Shown piece by piece: positions 21,241-32,963 of a stretch of 64,000 bases of DNA. Under the pieces are notes generated by a model, which was given only the letters and a program-made list of their open reading frames with translations, ran no database searches and was not told where the DNA came from. Origin of the DNA: Eucommia ulmoides (taxonomy: Eukaryota; Streptophyta; Magnoliopsida; Garryales; Eucommiaceae); assembly GCA_016647705.1 (NCBI GenBank), contig CM028335.1, forward strand, positions 23,910,905 to 23,974,904. Reading direction: 5' to 3'. Both the position numbers and the translations under genes were made by a program. Within the stretch, counting starts at the first letter, position 1. Each line of letters opens with the position of its first letter.

Positions 21241-22986
21241 TGGTGGTCGCTAATTAAGCGTTGTCACTTTCACCGCAAGCATACGGATCAAGTTTTAGTA
21301 TAATGGACCTTTCGGTCGGGTATCGTATCCACAGGGATTAGTTGAGATTACTATCAAGTACCGCAATTGTCATAACCTGACTTTATCTACGCGAAAAAAT
21401 GGAATATAAAATTAGTACTAATACTAAAATACTAATTTAATCATACTAATTACTAATACGAGATAGTTATGGGATGGATTATCTAGGGATTAACTTTATT
21501 TACTTAAACGCATTTGATATCGTTTAGTTTACAATAATGGTGTTTGACCTATTTGACAATCTCGATATCGAAAACTCCTCTGCCACCTCTACCGAGTGTA
21601 AGACAGGGGATGTAATGCAACTTCATGTCAACGAAGAAGTCCCCCTCAACGTCTTAACGACCCTAGGTTTCGTGAGTCTTGCCCCAACCTCATTGATTGT
21701 ACACAAAACCTCAATTCGTAAACTCCCTTGCCACCTCTCCCGAGTGTAAGACGAGAGATATAACGTGAATTCGAATCAATGAAGACGTCCCCTCAACGTC
21801 GTAACGACTCTAGGTCACGTGAGTCTCGCCCCAACGTCATTGATTTCATGCGTTGTGTTTACCCTATCGACAATCTCCATTCTAAAACTCCCTCGCCACC
21901 TCTCCCAAGTGTAAAACGAGGGAATACGCGACTTCGAATCAATGAAGAAGTTCCCCTCAACATCTTAACGACTCTATGTCACGTGAGTCTTTCCCCAACG
22001 TCATAGATTGTCCACGATTCTAACCCCGACCGGGGTTATCGAATCGTGGCGTTTGTTTATTCTATTCCGAATCTGGGATTTGTCAAACCCCGTATTCTCA
22101 ATGTGTAAATCTAGGCACAATAAACAAACAATATGATAAACACACTCAAACATTAAAGAACAATCATCAAAGAAATACAACTAAACCAAAACTACGTTTT
22201 TATAAACGATATTAATCCCATACATAATCCACGTTTGACATATGGCCATTACCTTTTATACAATTAAAACTAGGCTAAACATGCTCAAACATACATAGAA
22301 AATAATAAATAAAAGGAAAAAACGGATTAACTTAGCTAATATCCGAATATTAGCCGCTAAAACCGTCCACCGAACGATTCTCCTTCTCCGCGTGTTAATC
22401 TTCTCCTTCAGATATGTTTGAGCACTCCCCATACTCTCTTTATATCCTAACCTAAGCCTTAAGGGCTGTAATGGCCAAAGGGGAGCAAAGGAGGAAAGAG
22501 GAAAGGGATATAAATAGACAAAATATCTAAATAAATATCTAACACTGCGCAACGGCTGATTGCCGCGGCAATGGGATTCACCACCGCGACAGTAAAGTAT
22601 GTCGGTTAAGGTTCGCCTAGGTAGTGGAGTCAGCGGTGGCTGTGGAAAACTTCCTGCTGGATTTCTGCCTAGGCGATGGATTCTCTGCCTTGGCAGTGGT
22701 CCTCCAGCAACAATTATGTCTTCTCAGCATCTTTATCGCTGCGGTGGTGGTCTAGACGCCACGGCGGTGAGTTTGTTTGCAGAATCTTGTCATCTTGCTC
22801 ATTTTTTCATCGTTCTCCGACCTTTCTAGATATAAATTGATCGGTTATACTCCAATTTCATACCTTTTCACCCCACGCACCTGTTTTAATACAAAAAAAA
22901 ATATTAAAATATATAACAATAACAATAAACATACTCGAAAACTAACAAATTCGGGTTGAAAATATATAGGTAATTTACACCTATCA
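21241..22986 (-). repeat. Left LTR of A (3' LTR)
   Basis: TGGTGG..CCTATCA on the plus strand, 1746 bp. It matches the right LTR throughout. Frames at 21537-22006, 22256-22552 and 22599-22829 are LTR by-products. Confidence 0.85.
22508..22760 (-). promoter_or_regulatory. GC-rich motif array and TATA region of A LTR
   Basis: In the sense direction a run of CACCGCCgcgg / gcggtgg-type motifs (22760-22550) is followed by tattttgtctatttatatcc (about 22508-22535), a TATA-like box. The same layout occurs in the other LTR of A at about 26170-25940. Confidence 0.45.
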
Positions 22987-24694
22987 AATACCCCTAAACT
23001 CATAATTTTGCTAGTCCTTGAGCAAAACACCCACACATCTACCGGCCGAAAGATTTTTCCCTCATCGGCCCCCAATCCTATCAAGTTCAAGCATAAATCA
23101 CACCATGTGGTATTCTAGAATTTCAACGTTCAAAAATAGTAAGCGTCATTTTAGATCCTGTTTAAGTGTGTGTGATTAAACTCAAATATACTACTATCCA
23201 TTGATTAGATGGGATTATCCCTAAATATAGATCATGACTAAAACCTTTTAGGTATAAGGAATCCATATGCCTTACTCGGGATCTATTCTCCAATAATGTA
23301 GGCTCGGAGGTTCATGAAGATCAGTACGGCTCGGTTAGGTTTTGAAATAATGGCGACGATACTTTGGAATTGGAAAACGGGTTAACGTCGTTAACTTAAC
23401 GTTACTCGAGGCACATCGTTTGGCACTCTCACACTCGAAATCCCATAGTTTATTAAGAAACGACCCTGAACAAACGTTTAAGAACGTCGTACTCACTTGT
23501 CATGTCAAAAAGAAACTATATATATATATATATATATTAAACCACACAACATACCCCTAAACTCATTTGATTTGTAATTTTTAAGGGGTGTGTGAAAAAT
23601 GAACAAAAACGACAAGTGAGTACTCGAATACCAAACTAATATAAAGTTCCTCCTAAACCCAACCGCTCACTTCAAGTAGCATTTGCAACTGCTAACTTGA
23701 TTCTCTCAAATTATGCCTTTAATTCGGTGATATAGGTTTGGACAAAAATCAATCGGCTAGGGTATATGTTAAGTGTTCAGAATTGAAACGGCTTTTAGGC
23801 TTTGACAGGGTAATGAGGGATAACGATATTGCATAGTAGGCTTCAAAAAGCTCAAGCGACAAAATGATTGCCTAAATCATATCTCCTAAACAACCTCGCC
23901 TAGGATTTCACCTCAAATTTCCCCCAAATCAAGTTTTAGAATCCCTATTGTCATGAAATTGATTGACGGATAATCGGTTTCAAATCAATTAGATAGTGCT
24001 TTATTGAGTTTATGTGCTCGTGCATTTAGGATCCACAATAACTTTTATTAAGACGATACGTTAAGCATACAGAATCACACATGAATGAGCTTTATGCTCG
24101 ACCTCAAAATAATCAGGGAACAGAGTCATCATCGGGTAAAGGCCTAGATGACATCAAAACTTAGCACAAAACAACAACTAAACTAAACAAATTAATCCTA
24201 AACAAACATGCAAAGGATAAAAGTAGTAAAATTTAACTAAAAACATAAACACATACTAAAACATACTACACATCACCACCAACTTAAAATAGGTGATGTC
24301 CAAAATGAGCCGTCAGTGATCCCAATAACATTATATAGCTTGATATTGAAGACGGGGGTTTAGAACACGTACCTGGGAGGCGAGAGAATCTCGCCTCCAA
24401 CTCAAGTCGATGGAGATGGATCTAATTTATTTATGACCCTGGGTTGTCTCCCAAGAAGTGCTTGGTTTAATGTCCTTGGCCCGACACATGCCCTCAAGAC
24501 TGTCGAGATGTTTCAATGAACGAAACACAGGAGTACCTGTCGATCTAACACCTTCAAGCATCCTGCCGGAAAACAAAAATAAAACTACGAAGAAAACGTT
24601 TATACACTAAAAATGCCTAAATTAAAATCAAGTTATTTACTCACGATATCGATAACAATCAATAAGATAATCCCCGGTAATGGCACCAAAAACT
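22987..24694 (-). other. Internal region of A
   Basis: The polypurine tract (22987-23000, minus strand agtttaggggtatt) is at its left end and the tRNA-Asp primer site at its right end. It includes the complement of cttgggagacaacccaggg (about 24445) and the shared non-coding tract. An interrupted (TA)n run is at 23517-23537. No coding frame. Confidence 0.8.
24671..24688 (-). other. Primer binding site of A (tRNA-Asp type)
   Basis: The minus strand reads tggtgccattaccgggga, two mismatches from the tRNA-Asp-complementary sequence. Confidence 0.8.
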
Positions 24695-26401
24695 TGGTGG
24701 CTTCTAATTAAGCGCTGCCACTTTCAGCGCAAGCGTACGGATCAAGTTTTAGTATAATGGACATTTCGATTGGGTATCGTATCCATAGGGATTAGTTGAG
24801 ATTACTATCGAGTACCGCGATTGTCATAACCCGACTTTATCTACGCGACAAAAATAGAATATAAAATTAATACTAATTTAACTATACTAATAACTAATAC
24901 GAGATAGTTATGGGATGGATTATCTAGGGATTAGCTTTATTTACTTAAATGCATTTGATATCGTTTAGTTTACAATAATGGTGTTTGACCTATTTGACAA
25001 TCTCGGTATCTAAAACTCCTCCGCCACCTCTCACGAGTGTAAGACGGGGGATGTAACGCAACTTCGTGTCAACGAAGAAGTCCCCCTCAATGTCTTAACG
25101 ACCCTAGGTTGCATGAGTCTTACCCCAACCTCAATGATTCCACACAAAACCTCAGTTCGTAAACTCCCTCGCCACATCTCCTTAGTGTAAGATGAGGGAT
25201 GTAACGCGAGTTCGAATCAATGAATAAGTCCCTCTCAACATCTTAATGACTCTAGATCACGTGAGTCTTGCCCCAACGTCATTGATTTCATGCGTTGTGT
25301 TTACCCTATCAACAATCTCCGATCTAAAACTCCCTCGCCATCTCTCCCGAGTGTAAGACGAGGGAATACACTAATTTGAATCAATGAAGAAGTCATCCTC
25401 AACATCTTAACGACTCTAAATCACGTGAGTCTTTCCCTAACGTCATAGATTGTCCACGATCCTAACCCCGACCAGGTTATCGAATCGTGGCGTTTGTTTA
25501 TTCTATTCCAAATTCGAGATTTGTCAAACCCTGTATTCTCGCTATGTAAATCTAAACACAATAAACAAACAATATGATAAACACACTCAAACATTAAAGA
25601 ACAATCATGAAAGAAATGCAACTAAACCAAAACTACGTTTTTATAAACGATATTAATCCCATACATAATCCACGTTTAACCTATGGTTATAGCCATTTAT
25701 ATAATTGAAACTAGGCTAAACATGCTCAAATATACATAGAAGACAAGAAATAAAAGAAAAAATGGATAAACTTAGCCGATATCCGAAGATTAGCTGCTAA
25801 AACTGTGCACCAAACGATTCTCCTTCTCCGCGTGTTGATCTTCCCCTTCGGATATGTTTGAGTACTCCCCATACCCTCTCTGTATCCTAATCTAAAACTT
25901 AAGGGTTGTAATAGCTAGAGGGGAGCAAAGGAGGAAGGAGGAAATGGGTATAAATAGGAAAAATATCTAAATAAATATCTAACACTGCGCAGCGGCTGAC
26001 CGTTGTGGCAGTGAGATTCACCGCCGCGGCAGTGAAGTATGTCGGTTAAGGTTCACCTAGGCGGTGGAGTCAGCGGTGGCTGTGGAAAACTTCCTGCTGG
26101 ATTTTTGCCTACGCGGTGGTCCTCCAGCAACAATTGTGTCTTCTCAACATCTTCACCGTCGCGACAGTGAGCTTGTTTGTAGAATCTTTCCGTCTTCCTC
26201 ATTTTTCACCGTTCTCTGACCGTTCTCGATACGAATTGATCATTTATGCTCTGATTTTATACCTTTTCACCCCATGCACCTGTTTTAATACAAAAAGAAT
26301 AAAACATATAAAAACATATAAAAACATATAAAAATAACTATAAACGTACTCAAAAACTAACAAATTCAAGTTAGAAATATATTGGTAATTTACACCTTTC
26401 A
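24695..26401 (-). repeat. Right LTR of A (5' LTR)
   Basis: TGGTGG..CCTTTCA on the plus strand, 1707 bp. The two LTRs of A differ at scattered positions by several per cent by eye, so the insertion is likely a few million years old. Confidence 0.85.
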
Positions 26402-26850
26402 AAACTCTGGAGAGGTAACCCCGGATTCGGACTAGGGTTTAAACACAACACAATGATCTAATAACCCGGGAGGGAGTTAGAAAGTATGCAATCCTTGACG
26501 TTGAGGCAAGACTAATGTGACTATGTGTTCTAAAAAACGCTAGAGGGGGACTTCGGTGTTAACCCGAAGTCACATATTCATTCACTTTATACTCAGGAGA
26601 AGGAGTGAATGAGCTTACGATACGGAAATTATCGGATAGGTCGAATATCATTATTGTTAACTAAATGAAACCAACACATTTAAGTAAATGAAGTTAATCC
26701 CTAGATAATCCATTCTTCTAAATGTCTCAATTCCCCTAAACATCTCAACGATAATCTTTACCAATCCTTGTGGATACGACAACTCTTACTCTTCCCATTA
26801 TACTAAAACTTAACCCGTACACTTGCGGTGAAAGTAGTAACGTATTTACA
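26402..26850 (+). repeat. 3' LTR of Y, last part
   Basis: The Y LTR resumes with ctctggagaggtaacc after the target duplication, continues through ggatacgacaactcttac, and ends near cgtatttaca. The 5' LTR extends eight bases further, to gctacca, so the outer end here is not exact. Confidence 0.75.
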
Positions 26851-27277
26851 TTAATTGTGATTGGTGTGAGTCTTATAACAAGAAACTATACAGAGAAATC
26901 TGATATAATGTGCCCCAGCTGTTAGCTGGGGCAACTCTGGTCATTGAATATAAACGGAGAAATTGGATATAATGTGCCCTAACTCTATCTGGGGCAAGTC
27001 TTATCACATAATATTAATGGAGAAACCGGATTAATATGCCCCATCTCTAGCTGGGGTACAGGACTATTTCCGGAGCATTCAAAGGATAAGACAGATCTCA
27101 CATGGGTTGCCCTATATCTTGAACTAAGTGTGCGATTGTAATGTTTGAATTAGTTTGGAAACCCCGTTGGGTCGTTTACGTATATTGATATTGTTATTCT
27201 GGATGATGATCGCTGGATGACAGAAACCCACCAGAGTTATTGTTAGCCCCTAACAAAAGACCAGTTGGCACGAACAT
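26851..27277. other. Spacer with three tandem hairpin units
   Basis: Separate from both neighbouring elements. The hairpin array is given as its own entry. The remainder (27060-27277) has no recognised feature; it ends at the start of the chromovirus LTR. Confidence 0.5.
26890..27060 (+). repeat. 63-bp tandem repeat, each unit with a CCCCAGCT hairpin
   Basis: Three units start gagaaa..ggatataatg and contain a stem-loop. Unit 1 has perfect 10-bp arms, tgccccagct and agctggggca, around gtt (26911-26933). Units 2 and 3 are weaker (26974-26995 and 27037-27058). The hairpin starts are exactly 63 bp apart. A related hairpin, ccccagcc with a 4-base loop and ggctgggg, lies at 30740-30759 on the far side of the chromovirus block. 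Confidence 0.7.
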
Positions 27278-29506
27278 TGTAAGACCCAAAATTCTACGAA
27301 CGCATAATCATTAGTTGCATTTTAGAGAATTTACAAAATAACGGGGTAGAATATGTCATTTATTATTTAATTTAAAAGTTTAGGGGCTAACTAGTAATTT
27401 TGAAATAAATATTAATTTGAAACTTTGGGCCTAACTAATAATTTAAAGAAATCGAGGGGATATTAATGTAATTTAAAAATAACAGATATATATATATACA
27501 CACACACAAATAATGATAAGATCAAAAACAAAAAGGAAAAAAAGGGGATGAAGACGTGGCATCAAGAGGGGAAACCCAAACCACTTCATTCATGCGTATA
27601 TATATGTATATACACACACATTTCAACAACGGAGAAAATTGAGAAGAGAGAGAAAGAAGTCGGGTTCAGCGCCGGCGGTGTACAGACAGGGTGTGATCGA
27701 TAATTGTGTGTAGGTTTTGTTGTTCGTGTGTGGTAGTGTAGGCGTCGTCGTAGAGAGAAAGAAAATCGGTTGAAGTTAAAACAAAAACCCAAAATAGAGA
27801 AAAAGAAGGTTATCACCGCGGCGATGAAGATCTAGTGAGCTGAATAGAAAGAGAGGCGTTCGCAGCAGCGGTGAGGCTCAGCGACTAGAAAAAAAAAGAA
27901 CCCAAAATCCAAAATTCAATTTCTCGGCCTGCGAGCGATTCGGAAACAGGTAAAATTTTAATTTTAATTAGGTGTTAATTTCGTTAAATAGAATTGTTAG
28001 TATTAAAAAGTTTCACAATCATAATAGTAATTTTTGTAATCATAATAATAATTTTATTAATCGCTAATCTGAATAAATTGGTACACTAAATATTAACGAA
28101 GCGAAATGGACGAAATAATAATTTTTCATAATGAAATTTGGGAAATGTGGAATTATAAAATTTAGGATCTGCATTGCATATTAGGGTGTATTTTAAATAA
28201 AATATTAATTTAGGTCTATCGTTATTAGGTTCGCAGGCACCAGCGTCCCGGTAGATTTTGGACGGTGATAGTTTTGCAGTGCGGAAATCGAGGTGAGTGT
28301 ACTGTCTTCTATATAAACTTACAAATATTATTTTCGTATAAATTGTGGAAAATGTATTTATTTAAAATGGACAGTTTTGCAACTATTGTGGATCCAGTTG
28401 GTTTTGGTTCTAAAGGTGGAAAATGATTTTTGGATCGAGTGGATTTTAAAATTGATTTTTGTCCACCTATACCATAGTTTTCTTCTCGTTAGGCGGGTAT
28501 GACCTATGAGATGTGGATTTTCTTCTCGTTAGGAGGGTATGACCTAAAAGATGTGGATTTTCTTCTCGTTAGGCTGGTATGACCTACGAGATGTGGATTT
28601 TCTTCTCGTTAGGCAGATACGACCTGCGTGATGTGGATTTCTTCTCGTTAGGAGGATATGTCCTGGGAGATGTGGATTACCTACTAGGCAAGTCCTGCAG
28701 GGTGGATTGACCCGTCAGGAGTGCAAATCCGGCGGGTGGTACAGTACCGTTACAACTCCCGATCGTGAGGTAAAAATGATCCTATGTTTAGTAGGAGAAG
28801 AGGTGTGGTGTATTTAATTATACGTAAAATATTTTGGTCTGGTTGATTTAAAATATTTGAATTGGTTGGTTCAAAATATTTGGATTAGTGGATTTAAAAA
28901 AATTTCAATTGGCAGATTTAAAATACTTGGGTGTGATTTATTTAAAATGCTTGGAGGGGTAAACTTAAAATATTTGAGCTAGGGGTTAATTATATTTCTT
29001 CATTTCATTAGTGGTAGTGGAACTGGATTTCCAACTTAGTAGGCGGTTATATCATTATATTTTGAAATGGGGTGTTTAACACTTCTGCTTGTTTTAAATA
29101 TATTAGCTTATTTCATTGGTGACAGTGGGACTAGATTTTCTACCTGGTATATAATTATAACATATTATATTTTGGAAGTTGGTATTTAACAATTGTACTT
29201 GATTCATTAAATATTTTTATTATGAAGACAGTACACCCGAAAAAGAAAAATTGGTTTCAGGTACCGCGGCTAGGAGTTGGTCCACTACTGGCACTAGGTA
29301 GAGTCTGGTGGTAGTGTCATTTTGAAGGTGAGCCAGTGGGATGTAAACTGAAGAAGGTTTAGGTATTTTTGGAAAAAAAAAATAATAACATTTACAGTAG
29401 CGCGTGTATTTATGTGTATCTGTATATATTAGTTGATTGGGCGGGTAGTGTCATGTTGACGTCATGCCCGGCCTCGAGTGACGGGTGCCTGGGGTGCGGT
29501 ATGATA
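27278..29506 (+). mobile_element. Chromovirus-type gypsy LTR
   Basis: It starts TGTAAGACCC and ends near gacgggtgcctggggtgcgg, the familiar TGTAAGACCC..GGGGTGTGACA pattern of chromovirus LTRs. It matches the minus-strand LTR at 59790-62733 in the same order: caggcaccagcgtcccggta, aggtgagtgtactgtcttct, then the trailing ggtg.acgggtgcc. The left flank is aacat and the right flank gatat, so no clear target duplication. I see no polymerase sequence to the right. It is either a solo LTR or what is left of a larger element. Confidence 0.7.
28481..28679 (+). repeat. 40-bp tandem repeat, five units
   Basis: tcttctcgttagg.gggtat followed by gacct..gagatgtggattt recurs with starts at 28481, 28521, 28561, 28601 and 28640. 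The equivalent place in the other chromovirus LTR (60450-60660) has a different, shorter array. Confidence 0.9.
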
Positions 29507-30600
29507 GATATGGTGCACTTTTCTACCGAATGTGGTACGGGCGGCACAAATGAGGGCGTTGGTAACAAAGGCACCAACCTGGTGCAACTTGATGGACAGC
29601 GTTGAGGGCTTTACGGCACAACACCAGTGGGTGTTGGGCATTGTGTTAGGAGATCCTAGGCTCAATGCTAGGATCGGTACTTTATGGGTGTATGGCAATG
29701 AGCAAGACCTCAGAACGCAGCCAAGGCAACTAGGGCCGAGACACGGCAGCATGCGTTGGAGGAACGGGGAGGCGTTGGACCAAGATGTTGGGCACGCTTT
29801 GCCCAAATGGTATGCCGTTGGGCATCGTAGATGCACGTTTCTGGCGTTGGCAGAGGATGCCTGAATTGGGTTTACGTGGGGAGTCACGGGACCAACGGAA
29901 GACCTTGGTGCGATACCAAGGCATAACGCTACATTGTGAACAGTATCATGTATGCGTTATGACAAATTGTTGAGAACGGTGGTGCATTTTGATACAGAAG
30001 ATATATACGGCGTTGGGAAGTCATTAGGCACAACAACACAACAAGACAGAATGTGGGCACAACGACGCATTCTGGCTATGCAGGCATAAAGGCAAGACGT
30101 TGGCGAACGTCGGCATGACTATGGGATGAGATGGCAATGAGGTAAGATGTTGGCACAATGTAAAAATGATGGAATGAAGCTGAGCTCATGGTGAGCTGAT
30201 AGACTGGTAGTTCTGGATAATTTTCTAGGCGGTATTGGTTAGTTTTCAGACAGGAAAACTAACTCCTATAGGCTGGACACGTGTTGGAGAGGTGTCGGTA
30301 GTCTGCCTAGGCAGTTGAGGCTGTCAACTATTGATTTTCCCTATAAATTATCCTATTTTGGGTTTGTTTTTGGTTAGTGAATGTATAACTACAGTTTCTA
30401 GACCGATATGTTGTAATTTGGTTCTATGTTCTTGAGTTATAATACAAGGTTGGGTTTTCTCGTAAACGTTGTTGCACGGTTGCGTGGGTACATTTCTATT
30501 ATTGTGTTTCGGTAGATACTCTGTTGTATAATGTTGTAGGAACATATGTGTTTTATATATGGTCGGTGTTTTTTCGTTGTGTGACAAGACATTCACGGGG
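29507..30600. other. GC-rich unassigned block, possibly an LTR
   Basis: From about 29480 to 30180 the composition is clearly more GC-rich than its surroundings, with repeated gttgggca, gcacaac and gaggcgttgg words. Overlapping open frames occur in four frames here, as expected from GC-rich sequence with few stops, and none has a recognisable domain. From about 30200 on it becomes AT-rich and contains ttttccctataaattatcc at about 30335, a TATA-like box, so the block could be an LTR of an unidentified family. I could not find its ends. Confidence 0.35.
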
Positions 30601-30955
30601 ATGCTAATTGTCGGTGCAACTAGGCCATCACTCGGTTATACAGTCCTAGACTAGAGCAATGATTGGATAAGTTCCATTATGGAATCTAATCTGAAACTTC
30701 CTATCATGTGATTCATGATTATTAATAGCATAAAATATACCCCAGCCTGCGGGCTGGGGAGGACATTGATTAGAGACTGGATTGAGAAGCTAAATCGGTT
30801 CACGTCGATATTAGTCGGAGATGATGAATAAGGAATTCAGGATTTTACTAATTTAAATCCTTGAATACACATGCCAATGCATTCATTATTATATTCTTTT
30901 TATTATTATATGTTTTTTAAGTTAATTCTTTTTTAGGATTTTGCCCGTTGATGCA
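30601..30955. other. Spacer with a CCCCAGCC hairpin
   Basis: The only feature is the stem-loop at 30740-30759, with 8-bp arms, related to those at 26911-27058. The rest is unassigned. Confidence 0.4.
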
Positions 30956-32531
30956 ACACCTGGGTCGTTTATAATATCAACAGATATTTTACAAGTCAAA
31001 TTCAACTGTCAAATTTATTTTATCATAAATGATTTTATTTGATTTTGATTTTACCCTTTTTGATTTGATATTCTTCCACTTTGACGTCTACTTTCATACC
31101 TTTCTAACGATGTGACTTAAACCATCATGACAAATGTCTTGAAGGTCAATTTGTGCACATCTTTTGACACTTCACACGTCTGGAGGTAAGTTTAGGCTCT
31201 TGAATTAACGTATTAAATAAGGTTAAAAATAAAATTTTAAAAAAATAAAAAAATAAAAAAATCATTTTTAGCAAAAATGGAGGCCAACGAGTAATTTTTG
31301 CATCCTTGTGCATTAGCATATGCACAGTGATGGCTATAAATAGCCAACCAGACTAGTGGCCTATCTGGTTTATCGGCAAAACAGAGATAAAAGCGGCAAC
31401 AAGAACAGTTGCAGCAATAGTTTCTCAAGGATTTCTCACTTTGTTCTCGATTCTTACCATTTCTTATCCGATAAAAGGTATTTATTTCATGTAGATCGTT
31501 TCCCACACATTTTTTTCCCAAAACATAGATGATCCTTAAACCCTAAGTTAGGGTTGTATTATTTTTTGAAAAACCCTATTTCTTTGAAAACTCATGCAAT
31601 GATCTTGCATTTTGAGTTTGTACATCACTTGAAATACATGATTTTAAGATCATTTCATGATTTAGACTAGAAATGGGTGGCATTCTTCCCTACCTCAAAT
31701 GAAGTGGCCTTTCTTTGTGATTTTTAGGGTGGTGCAATATTGTTTTTCTTTGTTCCCATGCATGATTATTGTCCTTAAATATGTTTAGAAGGTAAATTAG
31801 GGATTAATTTTGTTTGTAATGTATTCATGTAAATAAATCAATAGTCTTGTATATTTCTTGCCTAAATTTGTTTTACATCACTAATTAGGATGAATGATTT
31901 TATAATTAGTTTAAAATGAATTATTTTAGTCAATTTATCATGTGAAAAAAATAGTAAATGACATTTTTATTGTTTAAAGAGGAATTTTGATTTCTAAATA
32001 CAAATATTACATAGACATTTGTTTATATTTTACTTTTTTTAATAGTTTTAGAGAGTCTTGGATATCATCTTTCATTACACCGGATTGATAATGTATTTTA
32101 ATTAGTTTATCTCTTCGAATATCACTGTTTTCTCTTCGGAGTATATTTATTTTAGTATTTTAATGTTTCTCCAAAGTGAGATAGGTTGGCAAATTTTCGT
32201 ATATCTCATTTTTAGGGATGAGAGTTTTCAACTCAGTTTTCTTAATTATACCTTAATTTTAGTAATAAATAACACGTACCTAAACTAAAGAAGGTAGAAT
32301 CGCAACCTTTGTCCTCGGAGGGATGAACTAAATCCCTTGCCCCTAGTGTTCGGCTAGTGATAAATCGTTAGAGATTAGTCATGGCTGTTCGCGATTGTTT
32401 CTATAGAATAATGGCAGCGGTGAGTCCGACGTGTCTTCTCAAAGTCACATAATAATCCTAAAAATTCCAACTTGTACCCTTAAGTTGAAACCGTAGTAAT
32501 AAAACTTCGACTTTTATTTTTAGGTAACACT
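30956..32531 (+). other. AT-rich region with an LTR-like promoter
   Basis: At 31332-31345 there is ggctataaatagcc, a TATA box inside a 14-bp palindrome-like sequence. It is followed by a long AT-rich stretch with no gene and by a GC-richer patch at 32280-32420. The arrangement suggests the leader or LTR of the old Tat-like element whose ORF zone follows, but I cannot define LTR ends. Confidence 0.35.
31332..31345 (+). promoter_or_regulatory. TATA box, strong match
   Basis: ggctataaatagcc is a canonical TATAAATA core. It reads plausibly in both directions because the sequence is almost its own complement. Confidence 0.5.
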
Positions 32532-32963
32532 ATGTCAACTATTGGTTCTTTGGGTGACGGTGGTCGTCGTCCTTCCTATTCTCGTGGGAAGGGCAAATCC
32601 CCCAAGACCTTGCTAAGAGAGAGTGCTTCAAAGAACTCCCAAGGTCGACCCAGGGCTTCGGCACTCAGGATTTTCGATTATGTACCTAACCTTTCTACTT
32701 CCAGTGTTGAGGAGACCTTTAGAGCATCTAGAGTCGATGACTCGACGATGGCCGGTTCTTCGGGTGCTTCTATGAGTGAGGAGTTTGCTGGCCCCTCCGA
32801 TGCAACTGCGATAGCAGCGGATCCAAACTACGTCTCTCCAAAGGATGAGATGCCCAATGGGGGCATTCCTGATGATTTTCGAGGAGACGACTTCGAGCCT
32901 AGTGACCCTATTCCTAAATCATTCTGTGACAGAGCCCATACCTTTGATGCGAAGCAGCTTTAG
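32532..32963 (+). pseudogene. N-terminal part of a Tat-associated extra ORF (unknown function)
   Basis: A 143-residue frame starting ATG after a T-rich stretch. Residues 10-45 are Arg/Lys/Ser-rich (GRRPSYSRGKGKSPKTLL) and residues 70-130 are acidic with many Asp, Glu and Pro, so it is likely disordered. I recognise no domain. Its position before the plant-mobile-domain-like zone suggests that it is the head of the same ancient ORF. Codon texture and GC content are higher than in the flanks. Confidence 0.4.

Larger units (their letters stand above)
21241..26401 (-). mobile_element. Gypsy element A, coding-free relative of Y
   Basis: Complete minus-strand structure: LTRs at 21241-22986 and 24695-26401, a primer site at 24671-24688, a polypurine tract at 22987-23000, and a target duplication of acact (21236-21240) against aaact (26402-26406). 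The internal region is only 1.7 kb and has no coding frame. It lines up with the leader and 3' half of Y, skipping the whole gag portion, so it is a deletion-type derivative that must have relied on proteins of other elements. It looks structurally whole for a non-coding element, and is younger than Y, in whose 3' LTR it sits. Confidence 0.85.
10824..26850 (+). mobile_element. Gypsy element Y (Athila-like, gag-only), nested
   Basis: Overall extent of one plus-strand gypsy element. Its parts are the start of the 5' LTR (10824-10919), the rest of that LTR (17632-17876), a tRNA-Asp primer site (17883-17900), a gag fragment (17977-18453), a non-coding 3' half, a polypurine tract (20415-20430), and a 3' LTR in two pieces (20431-21240 and 26402-26850). 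Element X1 sits in the 5' LTR and element A in the 3' LTR. There is no protease, reverse transcriptase or integrase, so it fits the gag-only class of non-autonomous elements (TR-GAG). No target duplication is preserved, and the left flank is minisatellite while the right flank is not, so at least one end has been rearranged. It is an old, broken copy. Confidence 0.75.

Noticed and set aside
20801-22552. Frames ending in a hydrophobic segment in the LTRs of Y (20801-21082) and A (22256-22552, minus)
   Set aside because: They are at the same position in homologous LTRs, so similarity is explained by shared DNA; the other LTR of A does not keep the frame.
28481-28679. CRISPR-like array
   Set aside because: Units are contiguous 40-bp tandem repeats without unique spacers, inside a plant LTR.
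29462-29973. Several overlapping open frames on both strands
   Set aside because: They lie in GC-rich sequence where stops are scarce; none has a recognisable domain and they overlap one another in four frames.
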